Made by a program: the position numbers and the translations under genes. A stretch of DNA of 64,000 nt from CAVQGZ01 sp963712175. GTDB taxonomy: Bacteria; Actinomycetota; Actinomycetes; Jiangellales; Jiangellaceae. The first letter of the stretch is position 1; every line of letters starts with the position of its first letter. Below are positions 21,928-30,383 of this stretch, one piece after another. The stretch covers positions 1 to 64,000 of the forward strand of contig CAVQGZ010000013.1 of NCBI GenBank assembly GCA_963712175.1, read 5' to 3'. The notes under the pieces were generated by a model. That model was not told the DNA's origin and searched no databases. It worked only from the letters and a program-made list of their open reading frames with translations.

Positions 21928-23268
21928 CTAGGCGACAGCCAGTCGGTGCAGAAGCAGGGCCTCGAACAGGCAGGTGCGCGCGAACATACCCAGGTGCAGG
22001 TTCTCGTCAGGGCCGTGCCAGTTCGCCGCCGGGTCACCCGCGCCTGTGACGACGATCGCAGCCTGCGGGTAGGCCACGGCCAGCTCAGCGATGAACGGGA
22101 TCGAGCCCCCGACCCCGATCTCGACCGGGGCGTGGCCGAAGGCGTCGCGGAGGGCGCTCCGGGCGACCTGGGCCGCGCGAGAACCCAGTCCGAGCGATGT
22201 CGGCGGTCCACTCGCCGTCGGCGTGACCGTGACCTGCGCTCCCCACGGTGCGCTGGCGCGCAGATGACGCGCCAGCGCACCCATCGCCTCGTCGGTGTCC
22301 TGCCCGGGGGCCAGGCGCATGCTCACCTTCGCCCGGGCCACCGGCACCAGCACGTTCGCCGCCTCGCTCAGCCGTGGTGCATCCACGGCGAGGACGGCCA
22401 CCGACGGATGCATCCACAGCCGGTCGGTCAGCGGCCCCTGGCCGATCAGCGAGACCCCGTCGAGCACACCCGTCTCGGCCCGCCACCGCGCCTCGTCGAG
22501 CTCCGGTGCCGGTCGCGACCCGCGCGCGAGCCCGGGAACGGCAACCTCGCCCTCGTCGGTGTGCAGCGCCGCCAGAACACGGGACAGGGCTGACAGCGCG
22601 TCGGGCGCGGCAGAACCCATGCCGGAGTGCGCCGGCTTCGACAGGGTGCGTACCTCGACGTCACACTCGACAACCCCACGAAGCGACGTCGTCAGCGCGG
22701 GCACGTCGCTGGACCAATTCATCGAGTCGGCCACCACAAGCAGGTCAGCGGCCAGCCTCTCGCCATGCTCGGCCAGGAAGGCGCTGAACGTGGGCGAGCC
22801 GATCTCCTCCTCACCCTCCACGAACAGGGTGACTCCCACGGGCGGTCGGCCTCCATGAGCCCGGATCGCAGCGAGGTGGGCCGCGATGCCGGCCTTGTCG
22901 TCCGCCGCGCCGCGGCCGTAGAGCCGCCCGTCTCGCTCGACGGGCTCGAACGGGTCGGTGCTCCACTGCTCGGCCGGCGCCGGTTGCACGTCGTGGTGGG
23001 CGTACAGCAGCACGGTGGGCATCCCGCTCGGTGCCCGCCACCGCGCGACGACTGCCGGCTTGCCACCGGACACCGCGAGCACCTCGACGTCGTCGGCTCC
23101 GGCAGCCCGTGCCAGGTCAGCCACCACCTCGGCCGCCGCGACGACGTCGGATTGCCGCGTCGGGTCTGCGCTCACCGACGGGATGCGCACCAAGGAGACC
23201 AGGTCGCCCACGGCTCCTGGGTGCAGTCGGCTGACCTGCTCGGCTAGGGCGGTCTCGTCAGGAGTCAC
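21928..23268 (-). CDS. M20-family dipeptidase
   Basis: 446 aa, two-zinc peptidase. Ligands visible in order: H92 in LLYAHHDVQP, the bridging Asp in RGAADDKAG (123-124), catalytic and ligand Glu in FVEGEEEIGSPT (151-155), D in VVADSMNW, and a late His in WHGPDENLHLG. The inserted dimerisation domain (about 200-320) is present. No signal peptide, so cytosolic; cleaves dipeptides or related amides. GTG start with a leaderless-type -10 box, back to back with the next gene's promoter. Confidence 0.88.
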   Translation of the reverse strand: MTPDETALAEQVSRLHPGAVGDLVSLVRIPSVSADPTRQSDVVAAAEVVADLARAAGADDVEVLAVSGGKPAVVARWRAPSGMPTVLLYAHHDVQPAPAEQWSTDPFEPVERDGRLYGRGAADDKAGIAAHLAAIRAHGGRPPVGVTLFVEGEEEIGSPTFSAFLAEHGERLAADLLVVADSMNWSSDVPALTTSLRGVVECDVEVRTLSKPAHSGMGSAAPDALSALSRVLAALHTDEGEVAVPGLARGSRPAPELDEARWRAETGVLDGVSLIGQGPLTDRLWMHPSVAVLAVDAPRLSEAANVLVPVARAKVSMRLAPGQDTDEAMGALARHLRASAPWGAQVTVTPTASGPPTSLGLGSRAAQVARSALRDAFGHAPVEIGVGGSIPFIAELAVAYPQAAIVVTGAGDPAANWHGPDENLHLGMFARTCLFEALLLHRLAVA

Positions 23269-23274
23269 CTACCC

Positions 23275-23280
23275 ACCCTA
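23275..23280 (-). promoter_or_regulatory. M20 peptidase -10 box
   Basis: TAGGGT on the minus strand, 6 nt before GTG 23268. Confidence 0.42.
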
Positions 23281-23290
23281 CGAACACCTC

Positions 23291-23296
23291 TAGCCT
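23291..23296 (+). promoter_or_regulatory. -10 box of the YgjV/GNAT-like gene
   Basis: TAGCCT, 6 nt before ATG 23303; 10 bp from the divergent -10 box of the peptidase gene. Confidence 0.5.
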
Positions 23297-23302
23297 GCGG
23301 AC

Positions 23303-23926
23303 ATGGTGTGGGTCGAGGTGGTCGGCTGGGCCGGCTCTGTTCTGCTCATCATCTCGTTGGTCCAGACGCGCCTGCTGCGGCTACGCGTGCTGAACACGCT
23401 GGCGGCCGGTGTCCTCGTGCTCTACAACGCGGTGATCGGTGTCTGGCCCATGGTTGCGATGAACATCGCGATCATCGGCATCAACCTCGTCCAGATCGTC
23501 CGGTTGCGCAGCGCACGGCACGCCGAGGGCTACGAGCTTCTCGAGGTCGACCCTCAGGACGAGTACCTGCGCCACCTCATGCGCGTTCACGAGGACGAGA
23601 TCCGCCAGTTCAACCGCGACTTCGTCTTCGACCCCGCTGCCCCCGACGCTGCGGCGTTCCTGGTTCTGCGCGGTGACGAGACAGCCGGGGTGGTGCTGCT
23701 CGCCGATGGGCCGACGCCGCACGTGGCCCAGCTCCAGCTCGACTACGTCACGCCCAAGTACCGCGACTTCACCCCCGGTGAGTTCGTGTTCGAGCGCAGC
23801 GGTTGGTTCGCCGACCGCGGCTACACCAAGGTCATCGCCGCGCCGGGGGTGGATCCGCACGACCCGTACCTGGAACGGATGGGCTTCGAGCGGCGCGATG
23901 GGCAGTGGGTCCGCGAGGTGACCTGA
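23303..23926 (+). CDS. YgjV-like membrane segment fused to a GNAT-like domain
   Basis: 207 aa. The first ~70 residues form three helices (VEVVGWAGSVLLIISLVQTRLLRLR, TLAAGVLVLYNAVIGVWPMVAMNIAIIGINLVQIVRL) like the YgjV/small inner-membrane family. The rest (DEYLRHLMRVHEDEIRQF, then FLVLRGDETAGVVLLADG, LQLDYVTPKYRDFTPGEFVFE, YLERMGFERRDGQWVRE) has the beta-alpha pattern of a GNAT acetyltransferase, though the acetyl-CoA loop is not clear. Function unknown; the domain calls rest on pattern only. Confidence 0.65.
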   Translation: MVWVEVVGWAGSVLLIISLVQTRLLRLRVLNTLAAGVLVLYNAVIGVWPMVAMNIAIIGINLVQIVRLRSARHAEGYELLEVDPQDEYLRHLMRVHEDEIRQFNRDFVFDPAAPDAAAFLVLRGDETAGVVLLADGPTPHVAQLQLDYVTPKYRDFTPGEFVFERSGWFADRGYTKVIAAPGVDPHDPYLERMGFERRDGQWVREVT

Positions 23927-23942
23927 GATCGCGCGCCCGGTG

Positions 23943-24722
23943 TCAGAGCAGGGGCAGGGCGTGCGACAGGTCAGCGCGCTCGCCCGAGGCTGTCAGGGCC
24001 CCCGACTCCAGCGCGTCGCCCCAGCTGAGGCGACCCGAGGCGACACGCACCCACGTCAGGGGATCCGTCTCGACAACCCCCGCAGGTGTGCCCCGCGTGT
24101 GGCGTGGCCCGGGCAGGCACTGGACCGCCGCCACCGGCGGCACGCGCACCTCCAGCGCGCGTCCGGGGTGGCGCTGCGCCAGAACGTCGAGCAGCGCTCG
24201 TGCTACGAGGGCGAGGGCCGCCGTGGGAACAGCGACCGGCTGCGCCGACGAGAGCGAGCGGTTCAGGTCGTCGCCGTGCACCACCAGCTCGATGATGCGC
24301 GTCACCACCAGGTCGGCCAAGCGAGCCGCGGCACGACGGGCCAGCACCTTGTCGACGTCCTCGAGGGACGCGAGTCGGGCGAACGCGTCGTCCCAGCGCT
24401 GGTGGTATCCGGCCCCCAGGTCGCTCAGCTCCGCGGCCGCCTCCTGCGTCAGGCCGCTGATCCGCTCGGCTCGTTCGGCGTACCCCGCCAGGTACTCGCT
24501 GATGCTCAGGACGCCGGCGTTGGCCGGCAGCGGCTCGAGGTGGCGAACGGAGTCGGCCACGACCACGAGGTGCGCGGCGAGGTCGCGCACGCTCCATCCA
24601 GGCAGCACGCTGGGGGCGTCCAGCTGCTGGGGGGTCAGGGACTCCAGCGCGACGCCGACGGCATGGACGCACTCGTCCAGCAACGCAACCACCTGGCTCG
24701 TGCGGTATCGGCGGGGTGCCAT
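23943..24722 (-). CDS. Maleylpyruvate-isomerase-like (mycothiol-dependent family) / SCP2-like protein
   Basis: 259 aa. The N-terminal half has the four-helix DinB/MDMPI pattern: LPGWSVRDLAAHLVVVADSVRHL with the conserved His, and ITRIIELVVHGDDL with another. The C-terminal half resembles the SCP2-like cap (TDPLTWVRVASGRLSWGDALESGAL). Such proteins use mycothiol or carry lipids; substrate unknown. It follows purL by about 20 bp on the same strand, a linkage I recall in Streptomyces. ATG 24722 begins MAPRRYRTSQVVALLDECV; the frame is open further upstream inside purL. Confidence 0.75.
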   Translation of the reverse strand: MAPRRYRTSQVVALLDECVHAVGVALESLTPQQLDAPSVLPGWSVRDLAAHLVVVADSVRHLEPLPANAGVLSISEYLAGYAERAERISGLTQEAAAELSDLGAGYHQRWDDAFARLASLEDVDKVLARRAAARLADLVVTRIIELVVHGDDLNRSLSSAQPVAVPTAALALVARALLDVLAQRHPGRALEVRVPPVAAVQCLPGPRHTRGTPAGVVETDPLTWVRVASGRLSWGDALESGALTASGERADLSHALPLL

Positions 24723-24741
24723 GCGCTGGATGCCTGAGGCC

Positions 24742-27009
24742 TCAGGCCATGGCCGCCGGCAGCGTGGCCTCCCGGGCGACCCGCAGCTCGACGAGCGGTA
24801 TCGAGAACTGCTCCTGGACGTCGAGGGCCGGTCCGTCGCTGCCACCATCGTCGAGCACCCCGATGCGCTGGTGCGGGAACCGCCTCGCGGTGCACATGTC
24901 GGTGAAGCGCACCTCCTCCGACCGGGGCACGGCGACGATGGCGCGCGCCTGCGACTCCGAGAACAGGAAGACGAACGGGTCGATCCCATCGGGGACCCAG
25001 ACCCGGACGCCGATTCCGCCACGCAGGCACGACTCGATCAGTGCCTGGGCCAGGCCCCCGTCGGAGACGTCGTGTGCGGCGTCCAGCAGCCCGTCCCGCG
25101 AGGCGTTGATGAGGATCTCCCCCAGCTCCCGCTCGGCGGCCAGGTCGCACCGCGGCGGCAGCCCGCCGAGATGGGAGTGAACCTCGTGCGCCCACTCCGA
25201 GCCGGCGAGCTCGTCGCGGGTCTCGCCCAGCAGGTAGACGACCTGGCCGGGCTCGGAGAACGCCTGGGGTGTGCGGCGAGTGACGTCGTCGAGCACGCCG
25301 AGCACCCCGACGACCGGCGTGGGCAGGATCGCGGTGTCGCCGGTCTGGTTGTAGAACGACACGTTGCCACCGGTGACGGGAACGCCCAGCTCCAGGCAGG
25401 CGTCCGCCAGACCTCGGGTGGCCTCGGCGAACTGCCACATGACCTCGGGGTCCTCCGGCGAGCCGAAGTTCAGGCAGTTCGTGACAGCCAGCGGCCGAGC
25501 GCCGACCGTGGCCACGTTGCGGTACGACTCCGCCAGCGCCAGGCGCGCGCCCTCGTAGGGGTCGAGCTTGGCGAAGCGGCCGTTGCAGTCGGTGGACAGC
25601 GCCACGCCCAACCCCGACTGCTCGTCGATGCGCAGCACGCCGGAGTCCTCGGGCTGGGCCAGCACGGTGTTGCCCAGCACGAAGCGGTCGTACTGCTCGG
25701 TGACCCAGCGCTTGTCGGCGAGGTTGGCCGCACCGGCCATCCGTAGGACGGTGCGGCGTAGCTCGTCCGGGGTCGCCGGTCGCGGGAGGCGTCCTGCGGT
25801 GGGCGCGTCGGCCTGCAGGGCGTCCTGCCACGACGGGCGGTGGAACGGCCGGGAGTAGACCGGTCCTTCGTGGGCGACGGTGCGCGGCGGGACGTCCACC
25901 ACAGTCTCGCCGTGCCAGGTCACGACGAGGCGCCCGGTGTCGGTGACCTCGCCGAGGACGGTGGCCAGCACGTCCCAGCGCCGGCAGACGGTCATGAACT
26001 CGTCGATCTTGGCTGGGTCGACGATGGCCATCATGCGTTCCTGCGACTCGCTCATGAGGATCTCCTCAGGAGCCAGCGTGGAGTCGCGCAGCGGTACGCG
26101 GTCGAGCTCGACGCGCATGCCACCGGTTCCGCCAGACGCCATCTCGGACGTCGCGCAGGACAGCCCGGCGCCACCGAGATCCTGGATCGCCACCACAAGG
26201 TCGTCACGGAAGAGCTCGAGGGTGCACTCGATGAGCAGCTTCTCGGTGAACGGGTCCCCCACCTGGACGGCCGGCCGCTTCGTCGGGCCGGTATCGGTGA
26301 ACGTCTCGCTGGCCAGCACCGACACTCCGCCGATGCCGTCGCCGCCCGTCTTCGCGCCGTAGAGCACGACGAGGTTGCCCACGCCCGTGGCCCCGGACGA
26401 CTGGATGTCGTCGTGGCGCATCACCCCGACGCACAGGGCGTTCACCAGCGGGTTGCCGGCGTAGGAGGGGTCGAAGACCACCTCGCCGCCGATGTTGGGG
26501 AGCCCGAGGCAGTTGCCGTACCCACCGACCCCGGCGACGACGCCGGGCATCACGCGACGGGTGTCGGCGGCCTCGAGCGGGCCGAAGCGCAGCGGGTCCA
26601 TGACGCCCACCGGGCGCGCGCCCATGGCGAGGATGTCGCGCACGATGCCGCCCACGCCGGTCGCGGCCCCTTGGTACGGCTCGACGTAGGACGGGTGGTT
26701 GTGCGACTCCACCTTGAACGTCACGGCGTACCCGTCGCCGACGTCCACCACCCCGGCGTTCTCCCCGATGCCGACGAGCAGCGCATCGGTCTGCGGGGCC
26801 TTCTCGCCGAACTGTCGCAGGTGGACCTTGCTGGACTTGTACGAGCAGTGCTCGCTCCACATCACCGAGTACATGGCCAGCTCGCACGAGGTGGGGCGGC
26901 GACCGAGGTGAGCCCGGATGCGCTTGTACTCGTCGGCCTTCAGACCCAGCTCGGCCCACGGCTGCTCGACGTCGGGGGTCTCGGCAGCGTTGCCGACCGT
27001 GTCGCTCAT
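24742..27009 (-). CDS. purL: PurL, phosphoribosylformylglycinamidine synthase subunit II
   Basis: 755 aa, the short three-subunit type. Synthetase step 4 (FGAR to FGAM). Motifs: SVMWSEHCSYKSSKVHL near the N-terminus, VTFKVESHNHPSYVEPYQGAATGVGGI, DLGGAGLSCATSEMA, the second-half repeat ALAESYRNVATVGARPLAVTNCLNFG and DVSDGGLAQALIESCL. ATG 27009 overlaps the purQ stop (ATGA), so translation is coupled. Works with PurQ (ammonia) and PurS (bridge). Confidence 0.96.
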   Translation of the reverse strand: MSDTVGNAAETPDVEQPWAELGLKADEYKRIRAHLGRRPTSCELAMYSVMWSEHCSYKSSKVHLRQFGEKAPQTDALLVGIGENAGVVDVGDGYAVTFKVESHNHPSYVEPYQGAATGVGGIVRDILAMGARPVGVMDPLRFGPLEAADTRRVMPGVVAGVGGYGNCLGLPNIGGEVVFDPSYAGNPLVNALCVGVMRHDDIQSSGATGVGNLVVLYGAKTGGDGIGGVSVLASETFTDTGPTKRPAVQVGDPFTEKLLIECTLELFRDDLVVAIQDLGGAGLSCATSEMASGGTGGMRVELDRVPLRDSTLAPEEILMSESQERMMAIVDPAKIDEFMTVCRRWDVLATVLGEVTDTGRLVVTWHGETVVDVPPRTVAHEGPVYSRPFHRPSWQDALQADAPTAGRLPRPATPDELRRTVLRMAGAANLADKRWVTEQYDRFVLGNTVLAQPEDSGVLRIDEQSGLGVALSTDCNGRFAKLDPYEGARLALAESYRNVATVGARPLAVTNCLNFGSPEDPEVMWQFAEATRGLADACLELGVPVTGGNVSFYNQTGDTAILPTPVVGVLGVLDDVTRRTPQAFSEPGQVVYLLGETRDELAGSEWAHEVHSHLGGLPPRCDLAAERELGEILINASRDGLLDAAHDVSDGGLAQALIESCLRGGIGVRVWVPDGIDPFVFLFSESQARAIVAVPRSEEVRFTDMCTARRFPHQRIGVLDDGGSDGPALDVQEQFSIPLVELRVAREATLPAAMA

Positions 27010-27677
27010 GCGGCGACCGCGGCCGTCAGCACCGAGGCGAAGAAGCCCAACCCGTCGGTGCCCGGACCGGTGAGTGCGTCGATCGCATGCTCCGGGTGGG
27101 GCATGAGCCCGACGACACGTCCGTCCTCGCTGGTGACTCCGGCGATGTCGCGCATCGACCCGTTGGGGTTCGACCCGTCGTAGCGAACGACGACCCGGCC
27201 CTCGCCCTCGAGGACGTCGAGCGTTGCCGGGTCGGCGACGTAGCCACCCTCACCGCTCTTGAGTGGGACGACGATCTGCTGGCCGGGCTGGAAGCCCGAC
27301 GTCCACGCCGACGTCGCGTTCTCGACGATGAGGGCCTGATCACGGCACACGAAGGTCTGAACGTCGTTGCGGATCAGAGCTCCGGGAAGCAGGTGCGCCT
27401 CGCAGAGGATCTGGAAGCCGTTGCAGATGCCCAGCACCGGGAGCCCCGTCCGGGCGCGCTCGACAACGGAGCGCATGACCGGCGCGAACCGGGCGATGGC
27501 GCCGCAGCGCAGGTAGTCCCCGTAGGAGAAGCCTCCCGGGAGCACCACCGCGTCGACCCCGGCGATGTCGTCGTCGCCGTGCCAGAGGGCGACCGGCTCG
27601 GCGCCGGCGTAGCGGACGGCGCGCGCGGCGTCGCGGTCGTCCAGCGACCCCGGGAAGGTGACGATGCCGATGCGCAT
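27006..27677 (-). CDS. purQ: PurQ, phosphoribosylformylglycinamidine synthase glutaminase subunit
   Basis: 223 aa class I glutamine amidotransferase. Nucleophile C85 in GICNGFQ, with the His-Glu pair in MPHPEHA near the C-terminus; oxyanion region in VLPGGFSYGDYLRCGAIA. Delivers ammonia to PurL. Its ATG overlaps the purS stop by 1 nt (TGATG) and its stop overlaps the purL start, giving the order purS-purQ-purL in transcription. Confidence 0.96.
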   Translation of the reverse strand: MRIGIVTFPGSLDDRDAARAVRYAGAEPVALWHGDDDIAGVDAVVLPGGFSYGDYLRCGAIARFAPVMRSVVERARTGLPVLGICNGFQILCEAHLLPGALIRNDVQTFVCRDQALIVENATSAWTSGFQPGQQIVVPLKSGEGGYVADPATLDVLEGEGRVVVRYDGSNPNGSMRDIAGVTSEDGRVVGLMPHPEHAIDALTGPGTDGLGFFASVLTAAVAA

Positions 27678-27964
27678 CAGGCGCCTGCGTCAGCCGGCTG
27701 GTCGAGGGCCTCGTCGTGCACGGCCTGGCCGACGCCGACCGTGTGGTCCTCGATGACGGGATTGGCCAGCAACGTCGCGGCCGCCTCCTCGATGCGGGCG
27801 AGGGCTGCGGAGTCGACCTCGCCGTCGAGCTCGACCTCGAAGCGCTTGCCCTGACGGACGTCCGTCACCTCCGTGAAGCCCAACCGGTGCAGGGCACGCA
27901 GCACCGCCTGGCCTTGGGGGTCGAGGATCTCCGGCTTGGGCATGACTTCGACGATGACGCTCAC
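27677..27964 (-). CDS. purS: PurS, phosphoribosylformylglycinamidine synthase small subunit
   Basis: 95 aa. VIVEVMPKPEILDPQGQAVLRALHRLGF and VRQGKRFEVELDG are the PurS hallmarks; the family is about 80-90 residues. It bridges PurQ and PurL. First gene of the purSQL unit. GTG start at 27964, with a C-terminal tail slightly longer than usual. Confidence 0.93.
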   Translation of the reverse strand: MSVIVEVMPKPEILDPQGQAVLRALHRLGFTEVTDVRQGKRFEVELDGEVDSAALARIEEAAATLLANPVIEDHTVGVGQAVHDEALDQPADAGA

Positions 27965-28131
27965 GTGCGGCTCCCCGGGACGCCGGCGGACTTGCTGAGT
28001 CGAGAGCGAGCGTAGTCGGCGCGTCCGGCGTGTCGGACGCCTGGATCCGCCTGTGCCGGCAGGGAGACCTACACTGAAGTCGGCGCCTGACGACCATCGT
28101 CATGCTCTGCCCACAGCGCGAAAGGAACAAC

Positions 28132-28533
28132 GTGAACTTCTTCGACTCCTTCATCGACATCCTCTGGTGGACGTTCGGCATCCTGGTCATGGTCGCCTAC
28201 TTCTTCGTCCTGTTCCGGATCATCATGGACATCTTCCGTGACCGGAGCCTGGGCGGATGGGCCAAGGCTCTCTGGCTTGTCGCCCTGCTGTTCATCCCCC
28301 TGATCACCGCCCTGATCTACGTCATCGCCCGCGGCAAGGGCATGGCGCAGCGCGACATCGAGGCCATGGACTCCTACCGCGAGGCCCAGGTGGAGTACAC
28401 GAAGGACCTGATGAAGGACGCCAGCAAGCCCGCGACACCGGCTGAGCAGATCGCTCACGCGAAGGAGCTGCTCGACTCCGGCGCCATCAACGAGGACGAG
28501 TTCGAGAAGCTCAAGGCCAAGTCGCTCGTCTAG
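28132..28533 (+). CDS. Small membrane protein with PLDc_N-like and SHOCT domains
   Basis: 133 aa. Two membrane helices (LWWTFGILVMVAYFFVLFRII and GWAKALWLVALLFIPLITALIYVIA), with FRDRSLGGWAKALW matching the PLDc_N pattern, then a C-terminal SHOCT motif (PAEQIAHAKELLDSGAINEDEFEKLKAKSL). SHOCT domains are short oligomerisation modules. GTG 28132 has AAAGGA at 28121-28126; ATG 28102 lacks a site. It stands alone and ends in a hairpin shared with purC. Confidence 0.85.
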   Translation: MNFFDSFIDILWWTFGILVMVAYFFVLFRIIMDIFRDRSLGGWAKALWLVALLFIPLITALIYVIARGKGMAQRDIEAMDSYREAQVEYTKDLMKDASKPATPAEQIAHAKELLDSGAINEDEFEKLKAKSLV

Positions 28534-28551
28534 CCTTCACGCTCACGTCAC

Positions 28552-28586
28552 AGGCAGCCCCGGTCCGCTGAGGATCGGGGCTGCCT
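28552..28586. terminator. Bidirectional terminator between the SHOCT gene and purC
   Basis: AGGCAGCCCCG (28552-28562) pairs perfectly with CGGGGCTGCCT (28576-28586), an 11-bp GC-rich stem with a 13-nt loop, placed between two convergent stop codons. Confidence 0.8.
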
Positions 28587-28591
28587 CTGCG

Positions 28592-29533
28592 TCACGGAGC
28601 CGGCAGGTCGCTTCCCGTCAGGCGGCGGTAGGCCTCGAGGTAGCGCTGCCGAGTGCGCTCGACCACGTCGGGGGGCAGCTCGGGCGGGGGCTGCCCGGAG
28701 TCCTTGTCCCACCCTGAGGCGGGCGAGGTCAGCCAGTCGCGCACGAACTGCTTGTCGAAGGACGGCTGCGACTCACCGGGCTGCCACTGCTCGGCCGGCC
28801 AGAAGCGGCTGGAGTCCGGAGTCAGAACCTCGTCGGCCAGGACGTAGCCTCGGTCCATGTCACCCGGCGACAGCCCGAACTCGAGCTTGGTGTCCGCCAG
28901 GATGACACCGCGCTCGCGCGCGATCTCCTCAGCTCGGGCGTACACGGCGAGCGTGAGCTCGCGCAGCTCCATGGCCCGCTCGGGGCCGACGAGCGTCGCG
29001 ACGTCCTCGATGGTGATGTTCTCGTCGTGCTCGCCCATCTCGGCCTTCGTCGCGGGGGTGAAGATCGGCTCGGGCAGGCGCGAGCCGTTGTGGAGCCCCG
29101 GCGGCAGGTCGATACCGCAGACCGCGCCGCTCTCCCGGTAGTCCGCCCACCCGCTTCCGGCGAGGTAGCCCCGGGCGACGCACTCCACGGGTGCCATGTC
29201 GAGCCGTCGGCACAGCATCGCGCGTCCCGCCACCTGATCAGGGACGTCCTGGATCGAGACGACGTGGTTGTCGACCAGGTCGGCCAGCTGCTCGAACCAC
29301 CAGACCGACAGCTGGGTGAGCACCACGCCCTTGTCGGGGATGGGTGTCGGCAGCACGTGGTCGTAGGCAGAGATCCGGTCGCTGGCCACCACGAGCACGA
29401 CGTCGGCCGCCGCGTCGACGGAGTAGAGGTCACGCACCTTGCCCGAGTAGAGGTGGCTGAACCCGGGCAGCTCGGGTGGGGTCGCGTGGTGCGGTTCACG
29501 GGAGGCCGGCACGGCGATCACGCTACTGGGCAT
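28592..29533 (-). CDS. purC: PurC, phosphoribosylaminoimidazole-succinocarboxamide synthase
   Basis: 313 aa. Step 7, joins CAIR and aspartate to SAICAR. Motifs: SHLYSGKVRDLY, VLVVASDRISAYDHVLPTPIPDKG, ECVARGYLAGSGW, and LADTKLEFG. The chain is longer than the ~240-aa type, as in yeast-like and actinobacterial forms. Start ATG 29533; GTG codons at residues 5 and 8 are alternatives. Only 14 bp separate this start from the divergent DUF4253 gene, so leaders must overlap. Confidence 0.95.
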   Translation of the reverse strand: MPSSVIAVPASREPHHATPPELPGFSHLYSGKVRDLYSVDAAADVVLVVASDRISAYDHVLPTPIPDKGVVLTQLSVWWFEQLADLVDNHVVSIQDVPDQVAGRAMLCRRLDMAPVECVARGYLAGSGWADYRESGAVCGIDLPPGLHNGSRLPEPIFTPATKAEMGEHDENITIEDVATLVGPERAMELRELTLAVYARAEEIARERGVILADTKLEFGLSPGDMDRGYVLADEVLTPDSSRFWPAEQWQPGESQPSFDKQFVRDWLTSPASGWDKDSGQPPPELPPDVVERTRQRYLEAYRRLTGSDLPAP

Positions 29534-29547
29534 GGTGGGATGGCCAC

Positions 29548-30363
29548 GTGGGGTTGTTCGACAGGGTCACGAGGCAGTCCTCGCCGAGACGGCGCCCGAA
29601 GGGCGGAACGTCCTCGCGTGACGCCTACGTGCCCCCGGTGCCACCTCGTGCCCCCGGCGACGAGCCGCCGTCGCCGGCAGACGCCCTGGCCGCAGCCGGA
29701 GTCGCGCCTCCACGACCGCTGGTCTGGGTGGGGACGGCCGCGTCCGGTTCGGCGGTGTGGTCCAGCCCCGTCGCGAACGGCGCCGGCCAACGTTTGTGGG
29801 CCGAGCTGCGCGAGGGCTCGGACGCGACCCGAACGTGGCCGGTCCTGTGCGGCTCGACCCCGGTACCGGCCTCGTGGGGGCTGGACCGGAGCCGACACCC
29901 CGACGAGGTGGACATCCCGGACGCCGGACCTCTGCTCGAGGTGTCGCCGGCATCACGACGAACCCCCGAGGAGGGCTTTCGGACCCGCCTGGAGCCGACT
30001 GAGCACGCAGTCGTCGAGGCCGATCTCGCGTCCGGGTACCTCGCGCTGGTCACGTCTGTCCAGGGCTGGCAGCTACCCGTCGCCGTGGGCTTCGACGGCG
30101 TCGGTGGGTGGACGTCGGCCGAGCATGCGGCGGTGCTGCTGCGCTGGCAGCAGCGCTACCGAGCCGAGCTCGTCTCGCTGACGGACTCCGGTGTGGGGGT
30201 CCGCGTCGGCAGGCCTCCGACCAGCCACGAGGCGGCCATGCTGGCAGCGCGCGACATCTACGCGTACTGCCCTGACGTCGTGGACCGTGGGCTGGGATCG
30301 ATGTGGGCGCTGGCAACGACCATGGCTGTCTCGTCGGCGTGGTCGCTGCGCTGGGCGGCCTGA
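29548..30363 (+). CDS. DUF4253 domain protein
   Basis: 271 aa. The N-terminus is Pro/Arg-rich and disordered. The C-terminal ~100 residues match DUF4253: LPVAVGFDGVGGWTSAEHAAVLLRWQQRY, GVGVRVGRPPTSHEAAMLAARDIYAYCPDVV. No catalytic assignment exists. GTG 29548 gives VGLFDRVTR; the frame is open further back but would run into purC. It is divergent from purC and convergent with purB. Confidence 0.78.
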   Translation: MGLFDRVTRQSSPRRRPKGGTSSRDAYVPPVPPRAPGDEPPSPADALAAAGVAPPRPLVWVGTAASGSAVWSSPVANGAGQRLWAELREGSDATRTWPVLCGSTPVPASWGLDRSRHPDEVDIPDAGPLLEVSPASRRTPEEGFRTRLEPTEHAVVEADLASGYLALVTSVQGWQLPVAVGFDGVGGWTSAEHAAVLLRWQQRYRAELVSLTDSGVGVRVGRPPTSHEAAMLAARDIYAYCPDVVDRGLGSMWALATTMAVSSAWSLRWAA

Positions 30364-30383
30364 GGGTCTCCGAGCGCCCACCG

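Noticed and set aside
19287..22049. 920-codon open frame on the + strand over purM-purF
   Set aside because: Antisense shadow of purM and purF caused by high third-position GC; no domain is recognisable and it crosses both real genes.
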